64,000 nucleotides of DNA, taken from assembly GCA_050305635.1 (NCBI GenBank), contig JBNLFS010000050.1, positions 1-64,000 on the forward strand, given 5' to 3'. Source of the DNA: Thiodiazotropha sp050305635 (GTDB taxonomy: Bacteria > Pseudomonadota > Gammaproteobacteria > Chromatiales > Chromatiaceae). The first letter of the stretch is position 1, and every line of letters begins with the position of its first letter. The notes below the pieces were generated by a model. That model saw only the letters and a program-made list of their open reading frames with translations, did not search any database and was not told where the DNA came from. Below are positions 1-8,250 of this stretch, piece after piece. A program made the translations under genes and the position numbers.

Positions 1-45
1 ACCGGAGTAGGCCAGCACCACCTTTTTAATGCCATCTTTGGACAT
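1..45 (-). CDS. argG: argininosuccinate synthase, N-terminal fragment
   Basis: Only the first 15 codons lie in the window; the gene runs off the left edge on the minus strand. The residues MSKDGIKKVVLAYSG match the start of ArgG, including the beginning of the ATP-binding P-loop (AYSGGLDTS in the family). A GGGAG ribosome site lies just upstream of the ATG at 45. ArgG joins citrulline and aspartate in arginine synthesis. It follows ilvC on the same strand after about 290 bp. Another N-type ATP pyrophosphatase is possible but less likely. Confidence 0.8.
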   Translation of the reverse strand, partial: MSKDGIKKVVLAYSG

Positions 46-337
46 CCGAAATCTCCCGGAATGAAGCGTGAAAGACGAGGGATTATAGACGATTCCCCGA
101 CAGGCCGCATTGCCGGCCGCATGAGCGGAGGATTTCAGCCCATCGAGAATCCTTGCTCAGCTGGACTGATACACCGTGAGTTTGTTTTGTTTGTGATCAG
201 GCGGTGGCTTCGGGTTCTAGTGTAGTGCTGCAGCAGCAATTTTGGGCACCGAAACCTAAGCTGAAAAATAGCAGGCAGAACCGAGGAGCCGCCCAGGGCC
301 AACGCCCTGGACGGTCAGGCGGAAGTTGAGCAGATGA
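46..337. other. argG-ilvC intergenic gap
   Basis: No convincing gene. It should hold the argG promoter (minus strand) and the end of the ilv transcript. The only clear structure is the short hairpin at 293-310. Confidence 0.5.
293..310 (-). terminator. possible ilvC 3' hairpin
   Basis: Perfect 7-bp stem CCAGGGC/GCCCTGG with a 4-nt loop, 28 bp past the ilvC stop. No clear U tract follows on the minus strand, so it is a weak terminator candidate or an RNA-stability hairpin. Confidence 0.3.
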
Positions 338-1354
338 TCAGTTTTTGGATTTATCGACGATCTTCTTGATCCACGGCATCATGCCGCGCAGACGCTCACC
401 CACCTGTTCGATGGCATGCATCTCGTTGAGGCGGCGGTAAGCGGTCATGGACGGATAGCCGAGAGCGCCTTCTGAGATGAAACGCTTGGCGTATTCACCG
501 GACTGGATGTTGCTCAGGGCTTCGCGCATCGCCTTGCGGCTTTCGTCGTTGATGACCTTCGGCCCGGTCACGTATTCACCATACTCCGCATTATTGGAGA
601 TGGAGTAGTTCATGTTGGCGATACCGCCCTCGTACATCAGATCGACGATCAGTTTGAGTTCGTGCAGACATGCGAAGTAGGCCATTTCCGGCGCGTAACC
701 GGCTTCGGTCAGGGTGTCGAAACCCGCTTTCACCAATTCGACCGCGCCTCCACACAACACCGCCTGCTCACCGAACAGATCGGTTTCAGTCTCGTCCTTG
801 AAGGTGGTTTCGATAATGCCGGTACGACCGCCACCGATGGCGGAAGCATAGGAGAGCGCGGTATCCATGGCGGAACCGGTTGCATCCTGGTAGACCGCTA
901 CCAGATCCGGGATACCCCCGCCTTTCACATATTCGCTGCGCACCGTGTGACCCGGTGCCTTGGGTGCGATCATGATGACATCCAGATCTTCGCGCGGTAC
1001 GACCTGATTGTAGTGGATGGCAAAGCCGTGGGCGAAAGCCAGGGTGGCGGAATTCTTGATATTCGGCTCGATCTGCTCGCGGTAGAGCTTGGACTGGAAT
1101 TCATCGGGGGCCAGAATCATCACCACGTCAGCCGCCTGCACCGATTCCTCAATGGATTTGACGTTCAGACCGGCGTTCTGTGCCTTGATGGCCGAAGGAG
1201 AACCCTGACGCAGTCCGACGATGACATTGACTCCGGAATCCTGCAGATTGTTGGCATGGGCATGACCCTGGGAACCGTAGCCGATGATCGCGACTGTTTT
1301 ACCCTTGATGATGTTGAGGTCACAGTCTTTATCGTAATAAACATTGATTGCCAT
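338..1354 (-). CDS. ilvC: ketol-acid reductoisomerase (NADP+)
   Basis: 338 residues, the length of class I (short) IlvC. It converts acetolactate or acetohydroxybutyrate to the dihydroxy acid in valine/isoleucine synthesis in the cytoplasm. Visible features: the Rossmann motif GYGSQGHAHA near residue 25, the acid/metal region DLFGEQAVLCGG near 190, and the KARI helical knot domain with LMYEGGIANMNYSISNNAEYG. An AAGGAAA ribosome site precedes the ATG at 1354. It is last in ilvI-ilvH-ilvC, 75 bp after ilvH; that gap is AT-rich with imperfect ATTCAA/TTGAAT words. Confidence 0.97.
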   Translation of the reverse strand: MAINVYYDKDCDLNIIKGKTVAIIGYGSQGHAHANNLQDSGVNVIVGLRQGSPSAIKAQNAGLNVKSIEESVQAADVVMILAPDEFQSKLYREQIEPNIKNSATLAFAHGFAIHYNQVVPREDLDVIMIAPKAPGHTVRSEYVKGGGIPDLVAVYQDATGSAMDTALSYASAIGGGRTGIIETTFKDETETDLFGEQAVLCGGAVELVKAGFDTLTEAGYAPEMAYFACLHELKLIVDLMYEGGIANMNYSISNNAEYGEYVTGPKVINDESRKAMREALSNIQSGEYAKRFISEGALGYPSMTAYRRLNEMHAIEQVGERLRGMMPWIKKIVDKSKN

Positions 1355-1429
1355 GTTGTTTCCTTCGGAAATTTTTAAATTGTGAATGTTGAATAATGAA
1401 TCAAGTGTTCAAAATTCATAATTGAAAGT

Positions 1430-1921
1430 TCAAAGCCCAAGCCCTTTCGAACCCCGACCGATACCGGAAGGCCCGGTACGCACCACCTCGATGATCATCT
1501 CTTCGTTGACTGCTTCCATAAAGGCATTCAGTTTGCTCGTGGCGCCGGTCAGCTCGACGGTATAACTGATGTCCGTCACATCGATAATCTTACCGCGGAA
1601 AATATCGACCATACGCTTGATCTCTTCGCGTTGGGTGCGTTCCGCCCGCAGTTTGATGAGCATCATCTCCCGCTCGATATGTCGCCCTTCGGTCAGGTCG
1701 ACCAGCTTCACCACATCAATCAGCTTGTTCAGCTGTTTGGTAATCTGTTCGATGATCTCATCGCTGCCACTGGTGACCAGGGTCATGCGGGAGAGGCTTT
1801 GATCCTCGGTGGGCGCCACCGTGAGGGATTCGATGTTGTATCCCCGGGCACTGAACAGATTGGCCACCCGCGCCAGAGCGCCGGATTCGTTCTCCATCAG
1901 AATAGATATGATATGCCTCAT
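1430..1921 (-). CDS. ilvH: acetolactate synthase small (regulatory) subunit
   Basis: 163 residues, typical for IlvH. The N-terminal ACT domain (ISILMENESGALARVANLFSARGYNIESL, residues about 4-33) binds valine and gives feedback control; a C-terminal ACT-like domain follows. The ATG at 1921 overlaps the ilvI stop by one base (TGATG), so the two subunits are translationally coupled and made in step. Confidence 0.96.
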   Translation of the reverse strand: MRHIISILMENESGALARVANLFSARGYNIESLTVAPTEDQSLSRMTLVTSGSDEIIEQITKQLNKLIDVVKLVDLTEGRHIEREMMLIKLRAERTQREEIKRMVDIFRGKIIDVTDISYTVELTGATSKLNAFMEAVNEEMIIEVVRTGPSGIGRGSKGLGL

Positions 1922-3639
1922 CAGACCAACTCACTCCCGGGTGACAGATACATCTCGTGGTGCCCCTTGCCGGCGGCGATCATCGGATAGACATTCTCCG
2001 CCGGATCCACCGCGATATCCATGAAGACCAGCCGGTCCTTCATGGAAAAGGCCTCCTGCATGGCACCTTCCAGATCCTTGGGCTTCTCCACCCGCATGCC
2101 CACGTGTCCGTAGGATTCGGTGAGCTTGACGAAGTCTGGGGTGACGCTCATGGTGGATTGAGAGTAGCGACTCTCGTAGAAGAACTCCTGCCACTGACGC
2201 ACCATGCCCATGTAGCCGTTGTTCAACAGGATGATCTTGATCGGCAGATCATACTGCAGACAGGTGGCCAGCTCCTGAATACACATCTGGATGCTGGATT
2301 CACCCGTCACCACCGCGACTTCGGCCTTGGGATGGGCCATCTGCACGCCAATCGCAGCGGGCAGACCGAATCCCATGGTGCCCAGTCCGCCAGAGTTGAT
2401 CCAGCGGCGGGGTTTGTCGAACCGGTAGAACTGGGCCGCGAACATCTGATGCTGACCCACATCGGAGGTGACGAAGGCGTCGCCCTTGGTGACTTTGTGG
2501 AGCATCTCAACCGCATATTGGGGTTTGATCAGTTTGCTCTTCTGGTCATAGTTCAGGCAGTGCATGGCGCGCCACTTCTCGATCTTTTCCCACCACTGTT
2601 TGAGCGCCTGCTTCTTCGGCTGTGCGGTGCCCTCGGTAACCACCTTGAGCATATCCCGCAGGACCTGTTTGACCGAGCCCACGATCGGCACATCCACCCG
2701 CACGTTCTTGGAGATCGATGAGGGGTCGATATCGATGTGGATGATGGTCGCATCCGGACAGAACTGCTTCACGTGGCCGGTTACCCGGTCATCGAAACGG
2801 GCGCCCACCGCGATCAGGACATCGGTCTCATGCATCGCCATGTTGGCTTCGTAGGTACCGTGCATGCCAAGCATGCCGAGAAAATTTCTGCCGCTTCCGG
2901 GATAGGCCCCCAGCCCCATCAGGGTCTGGGTGATGGGGAAACCGAGCGTATCGACCAGGTCGGTGAGGGTCTTGGCCGCGTCATCCAGGACCACGCCACC
3001 GCCGGTGTAGAAGACGGGACGCTCCGCCTCCATCATGATCTTGACCGCCTTCTTGATCTGTCCCAGGTGTCCCTTGACCACCGGGTTGTAGGACCGCATC
3101 TTGATCCGGCTCGGATAGTTATAGGGAATCTTGATACCGGGATCCGTGACGTCCTTCGGGATGTCCACGACCACCGGACCGGGGCGACCGGTCGTGGCGA
3201 TATAGAAGGCCTTTTTGATGGTCTCCGCCAGATCCTCGATACGTTTGACCAGGAAGTTGTGTTTCACGCAGGGTCGCGTGATGCCCACCGTGTCGACTTC
3301 CTGGAAGGCATCGCTGCCGATCACCGGTGTGGGCACCTGACCGGTCAGCACGACCATGGGAATGGAGTCCATATAGGCGGTGGCGATACCGGTCACGGCA
3401 TTGGTGGCGCCGGGTCCCGATGTAACCAGCACGACACCCGGTTTTCCGGTGGCGCGGGCATAGCCGTCCGCCGCGTGTCCCGCCGCCTGCTCGTGACGCA
3501 CCAGGATGTGCTTCACATCTTTCTGCTTGAACAAGGCATCATAGATGTGCAGCACGGCCCCTCCAGGGTATCCGAACACATGTTCCACACCTTCATCTTT
3601 CAAGCATTGGACGATGATCTCGCCACCGCTAAGTTCCAC
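1921..3639 (-). CDS. ilvI: acetolactate synthase large (catalytic) subunit
   Basis: TPP/FAD-dependent acetohydroxyacid synthase, about 572 residues, making acetolactate from pyruvate. Seen: GYPGGAVL with the following HEQAAGHAADGYARATGKPG (catalytic Glu region), the central FAD domain, and the C-terminal TPP domain. The GTG at 3639 is chosen over one at 3657 because it gives the usual family start (MELSGGEI) and has GGGAGG eight bases upstream. The Mg-TPP motif reads TGESS instead of TGDGS, so the usual Asp is Glu; related Pseudomonas-type enzymes show a Glu there too, so activity is expected. First gene of the minus-strand ilvI-ilvH-ilvC operon. Confidence 0.95.
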   Translation of the reverse strand: MELSGGEIIVQCLKDEGVEHVFGYPGGAVLHIYDALFKQKDVKHILVRHEQAAGHAADGYARATGKPGVVLVTSGPGATNAVTGIATAYMDSIPMVVLTGQVPTPVIGSDAFQEVDTVGITRPCVKHNFLVKRIEDLAETIKKAFYIATTGRPGPVVVDIPKDVTDPGIKIPYNYPSRIKMRSYNPVVKGHLGQIKKAVKIMMEAERPVFYTGGGVVLDDAAKTLTDLVDTLGFPITQTLMGLGAYPGSGRNFLGMLGMHGTYEANMAMHETDVLIAVGARFDDRVTGHVKQFCPDATIIHIDIDPSSISKNVRVDVPIVGSVKQVLRDMLKVVTEGTAQPKKQALKQWWEKIEKWRAMHCLNYDQKSKLIKPQYAVEMLHKVTKGDAFVTSDVGQHQMFAAQFYRFDKPRRWINSGGLGTMGFGLPAAIGVQMAHPKAEVAVVTGESSIQMCIQELATCLQYDLPIKIILLNNGYMGMVRQWQEFFYESRYSQSTMSVTPDFVKLTESYGHVGMRVEKPKDLEGAMQEAFSMKDRLVFMDIAVDPAENVYPMIAAGKGHHEMYLSPGSELV

Positions 3640-3871
3640 GTCGAAGCCTCCCGTCACGCCGGTATTCCGACCAAATACAAAACAATATCGAAACAGTGCA
3701 AAATACTAATACAATTCAGGCAGGTCAAGCCCGATCGGGCCCTGAACCACACCCGGATTCCTGGGGTAATCACCGGCCGCAACGGGATTGGCCGGCCATC
3801 CGCTTGCGATTCCAACAACTTGCTCCATAATTAAGCGAATTCGAATAACTGCTGTATGCCAGGGAACTGCC

Positions 3872-4312
3872 GTGCCGAAACTCGCCGCCATACTCTTGAT
3901 TATCCTATTTGCCGCCCCGGTCTCGGCGGAAACCTATCGCTGGGTCAATGAGGACGGCGTGGTCACCTACTCCCAGACCCCACCGCCCAACGCACCGGCG
4001 GAAAAGGTCAAAACCCACAGCACGGCACCCTCCGACAGCAGCGCATCCCAGCAAAAGCTCCAGGAGATGCGCCAGAAACTGGCGGACATGGAGGAAGACC
4101 GGGCCCTGAAAAAGGCCGAGCAGCAACAAAACGCGAAAGACAAGGCTCAGCGTGAGAACAACTGCCAGGCCGCCCGCCACAACCTGGAAACACTGACCGC
4201 CCTGGGAAACCGACTCTATAAAGTGGGCGACGACTACCTGCGATTGACCGAGGAGGAGCGTCAGTCCCGGATGCAGGAAGCCCGTGACCAGATCAAAGAG
4301 TATTGCAACTGA
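3872..4312 (+). CDS. exported DUF4124 protein
   Basis: The GTG at 3872 with AGGGA upstream gives a proper signal peptide (VPKLAAILLIILFAAPVSA, cleaved before ETYRW). Next comes a short DUF4124 domain (TYRWVNEDGVVTYSQTPP), then a charged, probably coiled-coil tail with runs of Gln, Lys and Glu, and two cysteines (NNCQAA and the final KEYCN). About 146 residues. DUF4124 proteins are common small periplasmic proteins of gammaproteobacteria with no firm function. It is divergent from ilvI. Confidence 0.85.
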   Translation: MPKLAAILLIILFAAPVSAETYRWVNEDGVVTYSQTPPPNAPAEKVKTHSTAPSDSSASQQKLQEMRQKLADMEEDRALKKAEQQQNAKDKAQRENNCQAARHNLETLTALGNRLYKVGDDYLRLTEEERQSRMQEARDQIKEYCN

Positions 4313-4322
4313 GCCCCCCCCC

Positions 4323-4667
4323 ATGCCGCTCCTAAATATCACCCTCAATCAACCTATCGACCCGCACGCGCAAGCCGAGCGGATTCACCAGGCCTCCGCC
4401 CTGGTCGCGAAGATGCTGGGCAAACCCGAACAGTATGTCATGGTCAATTTGACGCCAAACGGCAACATGTCGTTTGGCGGCTCATCCGAGCCCCTGGCCT
4501 ATCTGGAACTGAAGAGCATCGGCCTGCCCGCCGACCGCACCCGGGAATTTTCCGCGACTCTCTGCGGGTTCATGCAGGACATCTTTGGCATTCCCGCCGA
4601 ACGGGTGTACATCGAATTTTCCAATGCGGAGCATCATCTCTGGGGCTGGAACGCCACCACCTTCTGA
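4323..4667 (+). CDS. MIF-like tautomerase family protein
   Basis: 114 residues beginning Met-Pro, so after Met removal the catalytic Pro1 of the tautomerase/MIF superfamily would be N-terminal. The motifs NLTPNGNMSFGGSSEPLAYLELKSIG (about residues 40-65) and the C-terminal YIEFSNAEHHLWGWNATTF match the macrophage migration inhibitory factor fold, a trimer with phenylpyruvate/dopachrome tautomerase activity in animals. The bacterial role is unknown. It lies 10 bp after the DUF4124 gene and is probably co-transcribed. Confidence 0.88.
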   Translation: MPLLNITLNQPIDPHAQAERIHQASALVAKMLGKPEQYVMVNLTPNGNMSFGGSSEPLAYLELKSIGLPADRTREFSATLCGFMQDIFGIPAERVYIEFSNAEHHLWGWNATTF

Positions 4668-5274
4668 ACCCGTCGTCACAGACTCATCTCACAATGATCC
4701 GATCCTGTTGACGCCTCTTTTCATGCCTGTGAAGACCCGAATATACGAATCCAATCGCTGAGTGCGCGAATTTTTTAGCGTTATTTAAAAAATAATCTCA
4801 GCGTATTCGCGTCCGAGGACAGCCTAGTAAAAAATGGAATTTCATTCGGGTGAATGAATACTTTCGAAGTGTGTCAAAGGGTTAGGAATTGCGGGTTGTC
4901 AATTGGGATATGAAACCCAATCGAAATGCTGGGTTAATTGATTTTTATCAATTCTAACAAACACTTACTGTTCGTATTGTTTTTGCGATGCGTCAATGAC
5001 CCCGCCAGACCGCTGCTTATAGGCTGTCACTGAACGGCATTCATATTCTCTCTCCGCGGACATGTGATTGCCGCTTCCGCCGGCTGTGTCGGCATCCCGA
5101 AACCGATTTGTCACTCGTCCACTCAGGCAGATCACTTAGTTTCAGGACGCTTGACCCAGCCGGCACTCTCTTCGATCGCTTGCCACCGAAGCAAAGTCAA
5201 TGAAATCAGACGGTTGTTGCTTTGGCGCAAAGGTTGCTTGAGCTGAGCCACGTTCAAAAATCAGGAGACCTCGC
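4668..5274. other. long AT-rich gap upstream of cydA
   Basis: 607 bp with no convincing gene. The stretch from about 4740 to 4990 is far richer in A+T than its surroundings and carries the FNR promoter described separately. The roughly 290 bp between the predicted transcription start and cydA would be an unusually long 5' leader. Confidence 0.6.
4938..4980 (+). promoter_or_regulatory. FNR/ANR-type promoter of the cyd operon
   Basis: A perfect FNR box TTGAT-N4-ATCAA at 4938-4951, within a longer palindrome AATTGATTTTTATCAATT (4936-4953). A -10 hexamer TATTGT at 4975-4980 predicts a start near 4987. That puts the box centre about 42 bp upstream, the class II activation position. It implies anaerobic/microaerobic induction of cydABX. 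Confidence 0.82.
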
Positions 5275-6840
5275 ATGTTGGACCCGACAATGATCGATTT
5301 GTCGCGCTGGCAGTTCGCCATCACCGCCCTCTACCATTTCATATTCGTTCCCCTAACCCTTGGGATGACCTGGATCCTGGTCATCATGGAATCGGTCTAC
5401 GTCATGACCGGAAAGGAAATCTACCGGGACATGACCAAATTCTGGGGCAAGTTGTTCGGCATCAACTTCGCCCTGGGGGTGACCACCGGCCTGACCATGG
5501 AGTTTCAGTTCGGCACCAACTGGTCCTACTACTCCCACTACGTCGGTGATGTGTTCGGCGCTCCGCTCGCCATTGAAGGCCTGATGGCGTTCTTCCTGGA
5601 GTCCACCTTCATCGGTATGTTCTTCCTGGGCTGGGAACGTCTCAGCAAGCGGCAACATCTGCTGGTGACCTTCCTCACCGCGCTGGGCACCAACCTCTCC
5701 GCACTGTGGATCCTGGTCGCCAACGGCTGGATGCAAAACCCGGTCGGTTCCGAATTCAGCTATGAAACCATGCGCATGGAGATGACCAGTTTCGTCGACC
5801 TGGTACTGAACCCCGTGGCTCAGGTGAAGTTCATCCATACCGCGGCCGCAGGCTATGTGACCGGCTCCATGTTCGTCCTGGGTATTGCTTCCTACTACCT
5901 GCTCAAAGGTCGCGACGTCGCCTTCGCCAAACGTTCGATTTCGGTGGCCGCAGGTTTCGGTCTCGCCTCCATCCTTTCGGTCATCGTACTGGGTGATGAA
6001 GCGGGTTATGAACTGGGTGATGTACAGAAAGCCAAGCTTGCCGCCATCGAGGCAGAGTGGGAAACCCAGGAACCCCCGGCGGGATTCAACCTGATCGCGT
6101 TTTCCGACCAGCAGGCCGAAGAGACCACCGAAGTGGTCAAGATTCCCTACCTGCTCGGCCTGATCGCAACCCGTTCCACCACGGATGAGGTCAAGGGTCT
6201 GAAAGAGATCATGCACGACAACGAGGCCCGTATCCGTTCCGGCATGGTCGCCTACGAATATCTGCAGCGTCTGCGCAAGGGTGAAGTCACGGAAGGCAAC
6301 AAAGCGATGTTCGAAGAACACAAGGATGATCTGGGATACGGTCTGCTGTTGAAGGCCTACACCGATGACGTTCCCAACGCCACCGATGAGATGGTCGCCC
6401 AGGCGGTCAAGGCCAGCATCCCCCAGGTAGCCCCACTGTTCTGGACCTTCCGCATCATGGTGGCCGCCGGTTTCACCATGCTGTTCATTCTGGGGGCGGC
6501 TTTCTACTACAACGCCCGCCGCATCATCGAACAGAAACGCTGGCTTCTGCGTCTGGCCCTGTATGCCATCCCCCTGCCCTGGATCGCCTGCGAGACCGGC
6601 TGGTTCGTGGCGGAATTCGGCCGCCAGCCCTGGGCCATCGGCGAGGTGCTGCCGACCTTCCTGGCCACCTCATCACTCACCCCGGGCGATCTGATTTTCA
6701 GTCTGAGCGGTTTCATCGGCTTCTACACCTTCCTACTGGTGATCGAGGTCTGGCTGATGTTCCACTTCGCGCGCAAAGGACCCAGCTCTTTGGGCACCGG
6801 ACGCTACTATCTGGAAAAAAATGCCGGCGCTACCGCCTGA
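5275..6840 (+). CDS. cydA: cytochrome bd ubiquinol oxidase subunit I
   Basis: 521 residues, the long-Q-loop (E. coli-like) type. Inner-membrane quinol oxidase reducing O2 to water. Haem ligands are present with a constant +2 offset from E. coli: His21 (b595), His188 and Met395 (b558). The quinol-binding Q loop lies at about residues 240-385, and the conserved GWFVAEFGRQPW follows near 445. It starts cydA-cydB-cydX, 18 bp before cydB, downstream of the FNR promoter. Confidence 0.97.
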   Translation: MLDPTMIDLSRWQFAITALYHFIFVPLTLGMTWILVIMESVYVMTGKEIYRDMTKFWGKLFGINFALGVTTGLTMEFQFGTNWSYYSHYVGDVFGAPLAIEGLMAFFLESTFIGMFFLGWERLSKRQHLLVTFLTALGTNLSALWILVANGWMQNPVGSEFSYETMRMEMTSFVDLVLNPVAQVKFIHTAAAGYVTGSMFVLGIASYYLLKGRDVAFAKRSISVAAGFGLASILSVIVLGDEAGYELGDVQKAKLAAIEAEWETQEPPAGFNLIAFSDQQAEETTEVVKIPYLLGLIATRSTTDEVKGLKEIMHDNEARIRSGMVAYEYLQRLRKGEVTEGNKAMFEEHKDDLGYGLLLKAYTDDVPNATDEMVAQAVKASIPQVAPLFWTFRIMVAAGFTMLFILGAAFYYNARRIIEQKRWLLRLALYAIPLPWIACETGWFVAEFGRQPWAIGEVLPTFLATSSLTPGDLIFSLSGFIGFYTFLLVIEVWLMFHFARKGPSSLGTGRYYLEKNAGATA

Positions 6841-6858
6841 ATGAAGGAGTGACAACCA

Positions 6859-7998
6859 ATGATTATCGATTATGAAATTCTGAAGCTGATCTGGTGGGTG
6901 TTCGTCGGCGTATTGCTGATCGGCTTTGCCATCACCGACGGGATGGACATGGGGGTGGGCAATCTGCTCCCCTTCGTCGGCAAGACCGATGACGAACGTC
7001 GCCTCATGATCAACACCGTGGGTCCTCACTGGGACGGCAACCAAGTGTGGCTGATCACTGCGGGCGGCGCCATCTTCGCGGCCTGGCCTGCGGTATATGC
7101 CGCTGCGTTCTCCGGCTTCTACGTCGCCATGCTGCTGGTGCTGTTCGCCCTGTTCTTTCGCCCGGTGGGCTTCGACTACCGCAGTAAACTGGGGGATGCG
7201 CGCTGGCGCAATGCCTGGGACTGGGGTCTGTTCGTCGGCGGCGCTGTGCCCTCGCTGGTGTTCGGTGTGGCGTTTGGCAACCTGCTGCTGGGGGTTCCCT
7301 TCCATCTGGATGAACTGTTGCGACCCTATTACACCGGCTCCTTTTTTGCCCTGCTCAATCCCTTTGCCCTGCTGGCCGGGGTGGTCAGTTTCTCGCTACT
7401 GACCATGCATGGCGGGATCTGGATTCAAATGCGCACCAGTGGCGTGCTCACGGAGCGGGTGAAGGGCTGGATCCTGTGGACCGGCATCGCCTCGATGCTG
7501 GCCTTCGCCGCCGCCGGTATCTGGTTGGTGCTGGGTATCGACGGGCTGAAGATCGTCTCCCAGCCGGCACTTGACGCACTGCCCAACCCGCTCGCCAAAA
7601 CGGTGGAAGTCATGCCCGGGGCCTGGCTGGCCAACTATGCCGAGTATCCGCTAACCATGATCTTCCCGGCACTCGGTTTCGTGGGTGTGATGCTCACCAT
7701 CCTGATGTCCCGTGCCGACCGCCCCGGTTGGGGCTTTGTCACCAGCTCACTGGCCATCACCGGAGTCATCATGACCGCGGGCATCTCCCTGTTCCCCTTC
7801 ATCATGCCGTCGAGCACCGATCTGGGCAGCAGTCTCACCGTATGGGACGCACCCTCCAGTCACCTGACCCTGACCGTGATGTTCTGGGCGGTGGTGATCT
7901 TCCTCCCTATCGTGATCGGTTACACCATTTGGAACTACCGCAAGATGTGGGGCCGTCTTTCGATCGAAGAGATGCAGGAGAGAACCTCGGCATACTGA
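6859..7998 (+). CDS. cydB: cytochrome bd ubiquinol oxidase subunit II
   Basis: 379 residues with multiple membrane helices. The N-terminus (DYEILKLIWWVFVGVLLIGFAITDGMDMGVG) carries the conserved Asp/Met-rich first helix of CydB, followed by the HWDGNQVWL motif near residue 57. It pairs with CydA and binds a structural quinone or the second haem pair. AAGGAG lies upstream of the ATG. Confidence 0.97.
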   Translation: MIIDYEILKLIWWVFVGVLLIGFAITDGMDMGVGNLLPFVGKTDDERRLMINTVGPHWDGNQVWLITAGGAIFAAWPAVYAAAFSGFYVAMLLVLFALFFRPVGFDYRSKLGDARWRNAWDWGLFVGGAVPSLVFGVAFGNLLLGVPFHLDELLRPYYTGSFFALLNPFALLAGVVSFSLLTMHGGIWIQMRTSGVLTERVKGWILWTGIASMLAFAAAGIWLVLGIDGLKIVSQPALDALPNPLAKTVEVMPGAWLANYAEYPLTMIFPALGFVGVMLTILMSRADRPGWGFVTSSLAITGVIMTAGISLFPFIMPSSTDLGSSLTVWDAPSSHLTLTVMFWAVVIFLPIVIGYTIWNYRKMWGRLSIEEMQERTSAY

Positions 7999-8033
7999 GA
8001 ATCAGCGCACAAAATTAATAGGAGAAACAGACG

Positions 8034-8141
8034 ATGTGGTACTTCACTTGGGTACTTGGGGTGCTTCTCGCACTTGCAATGGGAATTATCAATGTCATGT
8101 GGTATGAGGCCGAGTACTATGACGACGACCAGGGAGATTGA
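8034..8141 (+). CDS. cydX: cytochrome bd oxidase small subunit CydX
   Basis: 35-residue single-helix protein beginning MWYFTWVLGVLLALAMGI, with the diagnostic MWYF start of CydX/YbgT, a membrane helix (about residues 5-22), Glu residues after it (WYEAEYYDDD) and an acidic tail. AGGAG lies nine bases before the ATG, 35 bp after cydB. CydX stabilises the haem groups and is needed for full bd oxidase activity in E. coli. It is short enough to be missed by automatic gene calling. Confidence 0.95.
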   Translation: MWYFTWVLGVLLALAMGIINVMWYEAEYYDDDQGD

Positions 8142-8250
8142 TCCCTGGATTGAACACCACTCGATTACAAGAGGGGTGAGGGATCGTTAAAATTAGGCCG
8201 GGCCGAGTTGTTTATGTGTCGCGGTCACAACCGTATCACGGAATTTTAAG

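Noticed and set aside
3640..3871. Ile/Val/Leu leader peptide and attenuator upstream of ilvI
   Set aside because: I looked for a short frame rich in Ile, Val or Leu codons followed by alternative hairpins and found none that was convincing.
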